64,000 nucleotides of DNA from Contendibacter sp031732755 (GTDB lineage: Bacteria > Pseudomonadota > Gammaproteobacteria > Competibacterales > Competibacteraceae). The notes under the pieces are model-generated. The model was not told the DNA's origin and did not search any database. It saw only the letters and a list, made by a program, of their open reading frames with translations. The translations under genes were made by a program, and so were the position numbers. This document shows, piece by piece, positions 1-7,343 of the stretch. Each line of letters starts with the position of its first letter. Positions within the stretch are counted from its first letter, which is position 1. Location: NCBI GenBank assembly GCA_031732755.1, contig JAVMKI010000069.1, positions 1 to 64,000 of the forward strand, in the 5' to 3' direction.

Positions 1-120
1 GGCGGTGGTGTCGCCGCAGCGCAGCGCCATCCAGCCGTGCGCGACTTCGTGCAGGGTGATCGCCAGCAACAGCGGCGGTGCCATCACGACGAGAAACTGT
101 ATGTCATTGAGTTCTTGCAT
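1..120 (-). CDS. Site-2 protease family protein (M50), N-terminal fragment
   Basis: Only the first 40 codons are in the window; the gene runs off the left edge. The product starts MQELNDIQFLVV, continues into a hydrophobic segment and contains HEVAHG at residues 24-29, the HExxH zinc motif of intramembrane M50 metallopeptidases. These enzymes cut membrane proteins within the bilayer. Having HExxH in the first membrane segment right after a very short N-terminus fits the short YwhC-like S2P group and not RseP, which I infer from this fragment alone. In related gammaproteobacteria a gene of this type lies near a YciO-type gene; here the marR-emrAB operon separates the two. Confidence 0.75.
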   Translation of the reverse strand, partial: MQELNDIQFLVVMAPPLLLAITLHEVAHGWMALRCGDTTA

Positions 121-126
121 GAGGTG

Positions 127-132
127 ATTATA
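127..132 (-). promoter_or_regulatory. TATAAT -10 element 6 nt before the site-2 protease start codon
   Basis: Read on the minus strand, a perfect TATAAT is followed by CACCTC and then the ATG at 120. No convincing -35 is present at 17 nt. The stretch before the ATG has no Shine-Dalgarno-like sequence. If this -10 is used, transcription would start at or next to the ATG. Confidence 0.4.
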
Positions 133-200
133 CGCAGCCTGTCCAGGCGTGGAGTAGAACACTCGCGGTGAATTTATCGATCCTGGAACTTTTCCACCGT

Positions 201-224
201 TATAATAACTCATGTTATAGTTAT
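201..224 (+). promoter_or_regulatory. -10 box overlapping a palindromic MarR operator candidate
   Basis: TATAAT at 201-206 runs into an inverted repeat, ATAACT (205-210) and AGTTAT (219-224), with a nested ATAAC/GTTAT pair at 205-218. AT-rich palindromes over the -10 box are typical MarR-family operators. The site ends 11 nt before the marR ATG, so autoregulation of marR-emrA-emrB is the simple reading. The binding protein is inferred from position. Confidence 0.6.
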
Positions 225-235
225 CGAGGTGATCA

Positions 236-757
236 ATGGCTCTGACCTTCTCCCATTACGAGCGCTGCATCGACACCGTGCGCGCCCGGCATCCGGACAT
301 GCCGCGCCAGGCGGTGGTACTGATGCGGCTGGCTCATCACGTATTCCGGGCGCTGCACGAACGGTTGGATGTTTTCTTCGCCGCGCACGAGCTGTCTACC
401 TCGGCTTGGGCGGTGCTGATGATGATCTACAGCACCCCCGACCAGGCGATCACCCCCTCCGAAGCGAGCGCGGCAGTGGTGCAGTCGCGGACCCACATGA
501 CCCGGGTCGCCGATGATCTGGTCGCGGCTGGGCTGATCGAACGGGCGCACGATGAAACGGATCGCCGTCGCGTCGTTCTGCGACTCACGACGCGCGGCGT
601 GGAACGGGTTCAACAATTGTTGCCGCTGGCCTGGACGGAGTACGCGGCCGCCCTCGCCGCGTTCTCGACGGAGGAAGCCGCCACCCTTGAAGGGCTGCTG
701 CGCCGCTGGCTGGCGCATCTCGAAAATCATCCACCATCGGGAGACTCCGGGAGATGA
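236..757 (+). CDS. MarR/EmrR-family transcriptional regulator
   Basis: A 173-residue winged-helix regulator, probably the local repressor of the efflux genes that follow. The recognition-helix region lies around residues 73-98, and the wing carries the characteristic DETDRRR at 106-112 followed by a beta strand and LTTRG. Length and N-terminal helices resemble EmrR/MprA, which represses emrAB in E. coli and releases DNA on binding hydrophobic drugs. GAGGTG at 226-231 serves as ribosome site. The stop overlaps the emrA ATG (ATGA), so the three genes form one operon. The palindrome at 205-224 is its likely operator. Effector unknown. Confidence 0.85.
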   Translation: MALTFSHYERCIDTVRARHPDMPRQAVVLMRLAHHVFRALHERLDVFFAAHELSTSAWAVLMMIYSTPDQAITPSEASAAVVQSRTHMTRVADDLVAAGLIERAHDETDRRRVVLRLTTRGVERVQQLLPLAWTEYAAALAAFSTEEAATLEGLLRRWLAHLENHPPSGDSGR

Positions 758-2025
758 GCGCGCAACCCCAGAATATTGCTCCGCCGACCAATGGCGCACC
801 GAATGGCAAGCGCCGCCGCATCCTGCTCCTTCTCACCACGCTGTTCGCAACGGTCGCCACCGCCGTCGGCGTTTACTGGTTTACCTATGGCCGCTGGCAC
901 GTCACCACCGACAATGCCTATGTCGGTGGCAACGTGGTCCAAGTCACCCCCCAAGTCGCTGGTACGATTGTCAGCGTGCTGGCCGACGACACCGATCTGG
1001 TCGAACAAGGGCAAGCGCTGGCGCGGCTTGACGATGCCGATGCCCAGGTGCAGTTGCAGCTCGCCGAGGCCAATCTGGCCGACGCGGTGCGGGCGGTGCG
1101 CGGTCTCTACGCCAACGACAGCCAGTCGCGGGCCGTGGTGGCCCAGCGCGACGCCGATCTCGACCGCGCCCGCTTCGAGGCCGAGCGGGCGGAAACCGCC
1201 GCGCGCCAGGCCCGGGACGAGTACGCCCGGCGCGAAGTGCTGTTCCAAAAGAAATTCATCGCCAGCGAAACCCTCCAGACCGCGCGAACCGCGCTCGACG
1301 CCGCCATCGCCCAGCGCGACGCCGCGCGGGCCGCGGTCGAGCAAGCCCGGGCCGCGGTCCGCCAGGCGCGCGAGTTGCGCACCGGGGCCGAAGTGCTGGT
1401 GGACCGCACGGCGGTCGAAACCCACCCACGGGTGGCGGCCGCCGCCGCGAAAGTCAAGGAAGCCTATCTCGCTTTTGCCCGGACCACGATTGTCGCTCCA
1501 GTGAGCGGCTACGTGGCCAAGCGCAGCGTCCAGGCCGGCGCGCGGGTAGCGCCGGGAACGGCGCTGATGGCGATCATCCCGCTGGGCGATCTGTGGGTGG
1601 ACGCCAATTTCAAGGAAAGCGAATTGGAATATGTCCGTATCGGTCAGCCGACGGTGCTGACCGCCGATCTCTACGGCGGCGATGTGAAATACTCTGGGCG
1701 GATCGTGGGACTCGCCCCAGGCACTGGCGGCGCCTTTGCCCTGCTGCCGGCGCAGAATGCGACTGGAAATTGGATCAAGATCGTGCAGCGCGTGCCGGTG
1801 CGGATCGCCCTCGACGCCAAAGCGTTGACCCACCATCCGCTGCGGGTCGGTCTGTCGATGCGGGCCACCGTGGACACCCATCAGCGCGAGGGCGCGGCGC
1901 TGGCCACCGAACCCAGCCGCCAAGAACGTTACACCACCCCGGTATTCGCTGCCCAGGCGCATGAGGCCGATGCCCTGATCGCGCGGATCATCGCCGCCAA
2001 CCGGGGCGCGGCGGACAAATCGTGA
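754..2025 (+). CDS. emrA: EmrA-type membrane fusion protein (HlyD family)
   Basis: Periplasmic adaptor of a tripartite drug efflux pump, linking the inner-membrane transporter to an outer-membrane channel. One membrane helix lies at about residues 21-43, followed by VTTDNAYVGGNVVQVTPQV, typical of the EmrA biotinyl-lipoyl start. A long Ala/Arg/Glu-rich coiled-coil hairpin occupies roughly residues 100-215, and the beta-barrel section follows. At 423 residues it is slightly longer than E. coli EmrA. It overlaps marR upstream by 4 nt and emrB downstream by 4 nt. No outer-membrane factor is encoded here, so a TolC-like channel would have to come from elsewhere. Confidence 0.88.
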   Translation: MSAQPQNIAPPTNGAPNGKRRRILLLLTTLFATVATAVGVYWFTYGRWHVTTDNAYVGGNVVQVTPQVAGTIVSVLADDTDLVEQGQALARLDDADAQVQLQLAEANLADAVRAVRGLYANDSQSRAVVAQRDADLDRARFEAERAETAARQARDEYARREVLFQKKFIASETLQTARTALDAAIAQRDAARAAVEQARAAVRQARELRTGAEVLVDRTAVETHPRVAAAAAKVKEAYLAFARTTIVAPVSGYVAKRSVQAGARVAPGTALMAIIPLGDLWVDANFKESELEYVRIGQPTVLTADLYGGDVKYSGRIVGLAPGTGGAFALLPAQNATGNWIKIVQRVPVRIALDAKALTHHPLRVGLSMRATVDTHQREGAALATEPSRQERYTTPVFAAQAHEADALIARIIAANRGAADKS

Positions 2026-3572
2026 GCGCGCCCACCGCCGCCGACCACGCCACGCCGCCACCGATGCGCGGCGGCATGCTGGCGCTGGCCACCTTCGCGC
2101 TCGGCCTCGGTTCGTTCATGAACATCCTGGACCTGACCATCGCCAACGTGTCGGTGCCGAGCATCGCCGGCGATCTGGGCGTCAGCTTCACCCAAGGCAC
2201 TTGGGTGATCACCTCCTATGCGGTAGCCGAAGCGATTCTGCTGCCACTGACCGGTTGGCTGGCGTTGCGCTTTGGGGCCGTCCACCTGTTCGTCAGCGCG
2301 ACGTTGCTGTTCACCCTGGCCTCGGTCTTGTGCGGACTGTCGCCCAGCTTTCCGATCCTACTCACGGCCCGGGTGATGCAAGGCGTGGTGGGCGCCTCGA
2401 TGATCCCGCTATCGCAGACCTTGCTGACCAGCGTCTATCCCCCCCAGCGGCGGGGGCTGGCGCTCGGCCTGTGGTCGATGACGACCATTCTCGGGCCAAT
2501 CATTGGCCCATTGTCGGGTGGCTGGTTGACCGAAAATCTGTCTTGGCACTGGATCTTCCTGATCAATCTGCCGACCGGCCTGGTGGTCGCCAGCCTGGTC
2601 ACCATGCTCTTTCGCGGACGGGAAACGCCGCGTCGCCAATTGCCGGTGGATTACATCGGTCTTGGCCTGCTGATCGTCGGCATCGGCGCGCTGCAGATTC
2701 TGCTCGACAAGGGCAACGAACTGGACTGGTTCGGCTCGCCGTTCATCGTCGGGCTGGCCTGCGTCTCGGGGGTCGCCCTGACCTTCTTCGTCGCCTGGGA
2801 ATTAACCGACGATCATCCCGTGGTCAATCTGCGACTGTTCGGGCGGCGCAACTTCGCGATTGGGGTCACCTGCCTGATGGTGGGCTCGATTGCGTTCTTT
2901 GGCACGGTGGTGGTACTGCCGCTTTGGTTGCAAAGCCACCAGGACTATACCCCGCTGTGGGCCGGCAAGGTGGTCGCGTTCGGCGGCGTGCTCTCCCTCG
3001 TGCTGGGTCCCATCGTCGGCGCCAATATTCACCGCGTCGACGCCCGCGCGGTCGCCACCTTCGGCTTCACCGTGTTTGCGCTGGTGGCGTTCTGGAGCGC
3101 GCGGTTTACTCCGGATGTGGACTACTGGACCCTGGCGCTGACCCGGCTGTTCATGGGCGTGGGCATCGGTTGCTTCTTCCTGCCGCTGGTCACGATCAAC
3201 CTGTCGGGGCTGGCGCCTAGCCAGATCGCCGCCGCCACCGGCCTGCAAAACTTCATGCGCAACCTCGGTTCCAGCTTCGGCACGGCGATCATGACCTCGC
3301 TGTGGGATCACAAGGGCATCGAACACCACGCGCGGCTGGCCGAGTTCGTAACCGCCTACAACCCTCTGGCGACCCAGTATCTCGACCAGTTGGGCGCGGC
3401 TGGACTCACCTCCGAACAGGCGTTGGCGCAACTCGACCGTACGCTGACCACGCAAGCCTATCTGCTCTCCACCGACGCCGTGATGTGCATCAGCGGCATG
3501 TTGATGATCAGTCTGATCGCCTTGATCTGGTGGGCCAAGCCTCCGTTTACCGTGCGCGTGGTCGCGGATTGA
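2022..3572 (+). CDS. emrB: EmrB/QacA-type MFS drug:H+ antiporter (DHA2, 14 TM)
   Basis: Inner-membrane proton-driven exporter of 516 residues with the hydrophobic profile of 14-helix DHA2 transporters. It carries the N-terminal ATFALGLGSFMNILDLTIANVSVPSIAGDL-type first helix (D-x-T-I-A-N-V), the motif C stretch ILGPIIGPLSGGWL near residue 150, and W-H-W-I-F-L-I-N-L-P after it. Translation starts at GTG inside the emrA stop (GTGA overlap), which couples translation of the two. Together with EmrA it should expel hydrophobic compounds, with specificity unknown. The gene ends 21 nt before the convergent YciO-type gene, with no clear terminator between them. Confidence 0.88.
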   Translation: MSAPTAADHATPPPMRGGMLALATFALGLGSFMNILDLTIANVSVPSIAGDLGVSFTQGTWVITSYAVAEAILLPLTGWLALRFGAVHLFVSATLLFTLASVLCGLSPSFPILLTARVMQGVVGASMIPLSQTLLTSVYPPQRRGLALGLWSMTTILGPIIGPLSGGWLTENLSWHWIFLINLPTGLVVASLVTMLFRGRETPRRQLPVDYIGLGLLIVGIGALQILLDKGNELDWFGSPFIVGLACVSGVALTFFVAWELTDDHPVVNLRLFGRRNFAIGVTCLMVGSIAFFGTVVVLPLWLQSHQDYTPLWAGKVVAFGGVLSLVLGPIVGANIHRVDARAVATFGFTVFALVAFWSARFTPDVDYWTLALTRLFMGVGIGCFFLPLVTINLSGLAPSQIAAATGLQNFMRNLGSSFGTAIMTSLWDHKGIEHHARLAEFVTAYNPLATQYLDQLGAAGLTSEQALAQLDRTLTTQAYLLSTDAVMCISGMLMISLIALIWWAKPPFTVRVVAD

Positions 3573-3593
3573 GCGCGCCTCGCCCGCCGGACG

Positions 3594-4214
3594 CTACAGA
3601 AACGGGCTGGCGTCACCCAACCCTTCACGGATCAATCGCGGCGCGTCGTCGGTCAGGTCAAGCACGGTGGTGGGTTCATGCTGGCCAGGCCCGCCATCAA
3701 TCATCAAATCCACGTCGTGGGACAAGCGTTCCTCAATGTCTTCGGGATCGGACAAGGGCCAGTCATCGCCGGGCAGAGTCAGGGTACAACTCATGATCGG
3801 TTCGCCCAGTTCCGCCAGCAGCGCGCGGACGATGGCGTTGTCCGGCACCCGAATGCCGATGGTCTTGCGGCGGGGATGCTGCAAGCGACGCGGGACCTCG
3901 TGAGTCGCTTGCAGAATGAAGGTGAACGGTCCCGGCGTGGCCGCCTTGAGCAGCCGAAATCGCTGGTTGTCCACCTTGGCGTAAGTGGCGATCTCCGACA
4001 GATCGCGGCACACCAGCGTGAAATTGTGATGGCGGTCGGTCTGGCGAATGTGACGGATGCGCTCCGCCGCCGCTTTGTCGCCGAGTTGACAACCCAGAGC
4101 GTAGCTGGAATCGGTGGGATAGACGATCACAGCGCCCGCGCGCAGACGTTCCACCGCCCGCGCGATCAGGCGCGGCTGCGGATTGGTGGGATGAATTTGT
4201 AAAACGCGGCTCAT
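3594..4214 (-). CDS. YrdC/Sua5-family protein, YciO type
   Basis: A 206-residue protein with the YrdC fold and no C-terminal Sua5 domain. YPTDSSYALGC (about residues 32-42) and the later KATPGPFTFIL and PRRKTIGIRVP segments are family hallmarks. YrdC/TsaC proteins make threonylcarbamoyl-AMP for the t6A tRNA modification, but the closely related YciO branch has a less certain role, and this protein looks like YciO by its start (RVLQIHPTNPQPRLI) and by its neighbourhood. I would therefore not assign t6A synthesis on sequence alone. It is divergent from yciB. Confidence 0.8.
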   Translation of the reverse strand: MSRVLQIHPTNPQPRLIARAVERLRAGAVIVYPTDSSYALGCQLGDKAAAERIRHIRQTDRHHNFTLVCRDLSEIATYAKVDNQRFRLLKAATPGPFTFILQATHEVPRRLQHPRRKTIGIRVPDNAIVRALLAELGEPIMSCTLTLPGDDWPLSDPEDIEERLSHDVDLMIDGGPGQHEPTTVLDLTDDAPRLIREGLGDASPFL

Positions 4215-4281
4215 GGCCTTATATTCTCAACGTTACGGATACAGTCGGGCCGGCAACTTGCCAGTCCGGCGCGGTCCGGTC

Positions 4282-4314
4282 AAGACGGCGATTGTGGGGC
4301 CGTCTTTCTTTTTT
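4282..4314 (+). terminator. Intrinsic terminator-like hairpin in the yciB leader
   Basis: AAGACGGC (4282-4289) pairs with GCCGTCTT (4299-4306) around a 9-nt loop and is followed by TCTTTTTT (4307-4314). This is a good Rho-independent terminator on the plus strand. No plus-strand gene ends nearby: emrB ends 700 nt upstream and the intervening gene is on the other strand. It lies 46 nt before the yciB start codon, so it could act as a leader attenuator or stop antisense or spurious transcripts. Confidence 0.65.
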
Positions 4315-4360
4315 ACGCCCGTTCTGCCCTACCGGCACATCCTGGAACCTCCGCCCCAGC

Positions 4361-4915
4361 ATGAAACCGCTGTTTGACTTCCTGCCCATCCTGCTGTTCT
4401 TCATCGCCTACAAGCTGGCGGACATCTACGTCGCCACCGGGGTATTGATCGTCGTCACCCTGGCTCAAGTCGGCTGGACCTGGCTGCGCCAGCGACGGGT
4501 CGAGAAAATCCCGTTGTTCACCGCTGGGCTGGTGCTGGTGCTGGGCGGCGCGACCCTGCTGCTACACGATCCGGTCTTCGTCAAATGGAAGCCGACCGTG
4601 GTGAACTGGCTGTTCGCCGTCGTATTCCTGGGCAGTCGGTTCATTGGCCAGAAAACCCTGTTAGAGCGGATGATGGGCGGACAATTGGAACTTCCCACGC
4701 CGGTCTGGGTCAAGCTGACATTCGCTTGGGCTGGATTTTTCCTGGCCATGGGCGCGGCCAACCTCTATGTCGCGTTCACGTTCAGCGAGAACGCCTGGGT
4801 CAATTTCAAGCTGTTCGGCTTGCTGGGCCTGACCCTGGTCTTCGTGCTGGCGCAGGCGGCCTACATGAGCCGCCACCTCAAGACCGAAGACGCCGACCCT
4901 TCCAAGGAGTCCTAA
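4361..4915 (+). CDS. yciB: Inner membrane septation protein YciB (IspZ)
   Basis: A 184-residue polytopic inner-membrane protein. It begins MKPLFDFLPILLFFIAYK and has TLLERMMGGQLELP in the middle and NLYVAFTFSENAWVNFKLFG near the C-terminus, all hallmarks of YciB, with about five or six membrane helices. YciB is needed for normal cell division and envelope integrity, interacting with elongation and division proteins; its biochemical activity is not established. I chose the ATG that gives the family's usual N-terminus; an in-frame ATG further upstream would add an atypical 23 residues. It is the first gene of a yciB-yciI-bolA-PPIase run. Confidence 0.92.
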   Translation: MKPLFDFLPILLFFIAYKLADIYVATGVLIVVTLAQVGWTWLRQRRVEKIPLFTAGLVLVLGGATLLLHDPVFVKWKPTVVNWLFAVVFLGSRFIGQKTLLERMMGGQLELPTPVWVKLTFAWAGFFLAMGAANLYVAFTFSENAWVNFKLFGLLGLTLVFVLAQAAYMSRHLKTEDADPSKES

Positions 4916-4917
4916 TC

Positions 4918-5220
4918 ATGCTCTACGCCATCATTGGCCGCGACGCGCCGAACAGTCTGGAGCGGCGATTGTCCGCTCGCCCCGCTCACCTGGAGCGGCT
5001 GAACGCGCTGCTCGACGAAGGACGGCTGATCCTGGCCGGGCCGCTGCCGGCCATCGACAGTGCTGATCCCGGACCAGCGGGTTTTCAGGGCAGTCTGATG
5101 GTGGTCGAATTCCCGTCGCTGGCGGAAGCCACGGCCTGGGCCGAGACTGACCCCTATGTTGCCGCCGGCGTGTTCGCGGCGGTCGAAGTTTATCCATTCC
5201 GCAAGACGCTGCCCGCATGA
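4918..5220 (+). CDS. yciI: YciI-like protein
   Basis: A 100-residue ferredoxin-like alpha-beta protein of the YCII family. It starts MLYAIIGRDAPNSLERRLSA and has RPAHLERLNALLDEGRLILAGPLP-type features (conserved His and Gly-Pro), ending in VEVYPFRKTLPA. The start is set by AAGGAG at 4904-4909. The gene lies 2 nt after yciB and overlaps bolA by 4 nt. The family's role is unclear; some members are dehalogenase-like or fused to other enzymes, but the usual partner YciB suggests a membrane or division-linked role. Confidence 0.88.
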   Translation: MLYAIIGRDAPNSLERRLSARPAHLERLNALLDEGRLILAGPLPAIDSADPGPAGFQGSLMVVEFPSLAEATAWAETDPYVAAGVFAAVEVYPFRKTLPA

Positions 5221-5498
5221 ACGACCGGGTAACCCTGATCGAGCAACGACTGCGCGCCGCTCTCGACCCCACGCGCCTAGCCATCACCGACGACAGTGCT
5301 GCCCACGCTGGCCATGCTGGCGCGCGCGAAGGCGGCCATTTCACCGTCCACATCGTCTCCACCGTCTTCGCCGGCAAAACCCCAATTCAGCGCCACCGCC
5401 TCGTCCACGCGGCGGTGGCGGACCTGATGCGCCGGGAAATCCATGCCCTCGGCATTCGGGCTTGGACCCCGGAAGAAGCACCCACGTCAACCCCGTAA
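5217..5498 (+). CDS. BolA family protein
   Basis: A 93-residue BolA-fold protein that starts at an ATGA overlap with yciI. The core GGHFTVHIVSTVFAGKTPIQRHRLVHAAV contains the conserved strand, the VFAGKTPIQRHR motif and the invariant His that can act as an Fe-S ligand when BolA pairs with a monothiol glutaredoxin. BolA proteins help in iron-sulfur handling and envelope stress responses. The extra HAGHAG near residues 30-35 matches the loop where BolA1-type proteins carry another ligand His. A BolA gene between yciI and a PPIase is a common gammaproteobacterial order. Confidence 0.9.
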   Translation: MNDRVTLIEQRLRAALDPTRLAITDDSAAHAGHAGAREGGHFTVHIVSTVFAGKTPIQRHRLVHAAVADLMRREIHALGIRAWTPEEAPTSTP

Positions 5499-5527
5499 TT
5501 CAAACTTACCTTTCCGGAACCTCGATC

Positions 5528-6517
5528 ATGCGTAAAACTCGCAAGCTGACCCTTCCGCTTCTGGCGCTATCCTCGACCCTGCTGCTGTCTGGCCTGACGC
5601 TAGCGGCGGAAGAGAAGAAAGCCGAACCGACGCCCGCGCCCGCCGCCGCCAAGGCTCCAGTTGCCGTCAAGGCTCCCGCCGCCGCGCCCGCGCCCGCCGC
5701 GTTCACCATCCCCGACCCGGTCGCGGTGGTCAACGGCAAGCCGATCACCAAGGCGGCGTTCGACCAATACGCTCAGCAACTGCGCGGTAGAGCCAAGGTG
5801 GATTCGGCGGAAGCCAGCAAGTCGCTGGTGGATCAACTGGTCATGGAAGAATTGCTGGTGCAGGAAGCCAACAAGGAAAAACTGGCCGACGATCCACAGG
5901 TCAAGCAGCAATTGGAAATGGTCCAGCGCAACCTGCTGGCCAGTACCGTGGTCCGCCGGATGCTGAGCGCGAACGCGCCAAGCGAGGAAGCGATCAAGAA
6001 GGAATACGACACTGCCGTCGCGGCGATGAAGGGTAAGGAATACAAGGCCAGCCATATCCTGGTGGACTCCGAGGACAAGGCCAAGGAGATTATCGCCGAA
6101 CTGAAGAAGGACGGCGGTAAATTCGCCGAGCTGGCCAAAACCAAGTCCAGCGACAGTTCTGCGGCCAACGGCGGCGATCTGGGCTGGTTCAGCCCCAGCA
6201 TGATGGTGCCTCCCTTCGCCGAGGCGGTCGCCAAGCTGGAGAAGGGCAAGTTCAGCGAGCAGCCGGTGCAAACGCCGTTCGGCTGGCATGTCATCCTATT
6301 GGAAGATATCCGCGACGCTACCCCGCCGTCCCTGGATGAGCTGAAGCCGCAAATCACCCAGATGTTGCAAAGCAAGATGGTGAACGACTATCTGGAAAAG
6401 CTGAAGGCCGGCGCCAAGATCGAGGTCAAGGAAATCCAGGTCAGCGAAGCTAAGCCTGTCGCCGCTCCGGAAGCCGCGAAGACCCCGGAAGCCGCGAAGA
6501 AGGAAGAGAAAAAGTAA
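5528..6517 (+). CDS. Periplasmic peptidyl-prolyl isomerase (parvulin/PpiC type)
   Basis: A 329-residue secreted folding catalyst. Residues 1-26 form a signal peptide (Arg/Lys start, LPLLALSSTLLLSGLTLA, cut before AEEKK), followed by an Ala/Pro/Lys linker to about residue 55. An N-terminal SurA-like helical region precedes the parvulin domain at about 165-265, with KASHILVDSEDKAKEI, GGDLGWFSPSMMVPPFAEAV and TPFGWHVILLEDI. The tail is rich in Ala, Glu and Lys. I took the ATG at 5528 because it gives a proper signal sequence. Substrates are probably outer-membrane or periplasmic proteins. Transcription likely runs through from yciB. Confidence 0.9.
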   Translation: MRKTRKLTLPLLALSSTLLLSGLTLAAEEKKAEPTPAPAAAKAPVAVKAPAAAPAPAAFTIPDPVAVVNGKPITKAAFDQYAQQLRGRAKVDSAEASKSLVDQLVMEELLVQEANKEKLADDPQVKQQLEMVQRNLLASTVVRRMLSANAPSEEAIKKEYDTAVAAMKGKEYKASHILVDSEDKAKEIIAELKKDGGKFAELAKTKSSDSSAANGGDLGWFSPSMMVPPFAEAVAKLEKGKFSEQPVQTPFGWHVILLEDIRDATPPSLDELKPQITQMLQSKMVNDYLEKLKAGAKIEVKEIQVSEAKPVAAPEAAKTPEAAKKEEKK

Positions 6518-6648
6518 ATCGCCGTGGGGGAAAGCCGCCAGGCCAACCCCCACTACGCCCCTCTCTGTAGCACGATCAGGCGCAATGCCCATTCAGGCCA
6601 GCTTTATAGATGGGTTGCCCGAAATCACGGCAACCTACCTGTACGCTG

Positions 6649-7062
6649 TTATTTAGGCGGCAGCGGTTGCCGCTCCACGCGCTCAAGCGCCGGGTCTAGA
6701 CAAGCCCAACCCGGTGCGCTCGCAACCCAAATGTTCGTGCTGGGTTGAATAGAGGAAGGGTTATCCAGGTTGCCCGCACGGACCACGCGGAAATCTGGGC
6801 GGTTGGAGGATTTGGCGAACAGATGCGTGCCGCACTTCGGGCAAAATTGACGAATGACCTCATCGCCACTGTCGGCGATCTTCGTATACTCGGAAAGTAC
6901 CCCGGAAAAGCTGAGCCCGGTTGCGGGAACCAGCAGATTCACCGATCCATTCGCCGCGAGGTGTTGGCAGTCGCGGCACCAGCAAATGCGGGTCGCCAGC
7001 GGTTCCGTGACCAGCTTGAAACTCACCGCGCCGCAAAGACAACGACCGGTTCTTTCAGCCAT
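6649..7062 (-). CDS. GFA family (CENP-V/GFA) zinc protein
   Basis: A 137-residue zinc protein. The cysteine sets C-L-C-G (residues 8-11), C-W-C-R-D-C (28-33) and C-P-K-C-G (74-78), with HLFAKSSNRPDF after them, define the GFA fold of glutathione-dependent formaldehyde-activating enzyme relatives. Most family members have no proven reaction, and S-hydroxymethylglutathione chemistry should not be assumed. It stands alone between two convergent or unrelated genes, and the surrounding 800 nt looks less GC-rich than the rest of the window, so acquisition by transfer is possible. Confidence 0.85.
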   Translation of the reverse strand: MAERTGRCLCGAVSFKLVTEPLATRICWCRDCQHLAANGSVNLLVPATGLSFSGVLSEYTKIADSGDEVIRQFCPKCGTHLFAKSSNRPDFRVVRAGNLDNPSSIQPSTNIWVASAPGWACLDPALERVERQPLPPK

Positions 7063-7343
7063 ATATTCGCTCCTCTCTTGAGTGGATTGAGCCTAACGGA
7101 CATGAAGCGCCCGCGATAAACGTTCCGCGCCAACCGTTAGTTTATCGAAGTAGGGCGGTTGGTTGCTCGCGAAAGTAGTGATCTGGCTGGAGCGGGCTGC
7201 GAAGCGTCCGCGACAACAAGTGATTATGTGGTTCCCGCCTAATTTCTCGATCCCATGCCGCATCACGCTCAACTGGATCCGGCAGGACCACTCCGTCAAG
7301 GCCGGCGGCAAAAACCGCTGACCGCTAAATTGATGCGATTGCC

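Noticed and set aside
6524..6553. Hairpin GTGGGGG/CCCCCAC after the PPIase gene
   Set aside because: The stem is strong but no U-run follows, so I did not call a terminator.
7063..7343. Reading frames in the gap between the GFA gene and ligA
   Set aside because: No ribosome site, no recognisable family, and frames overlap the ligA 3' end; I see no supported gene.
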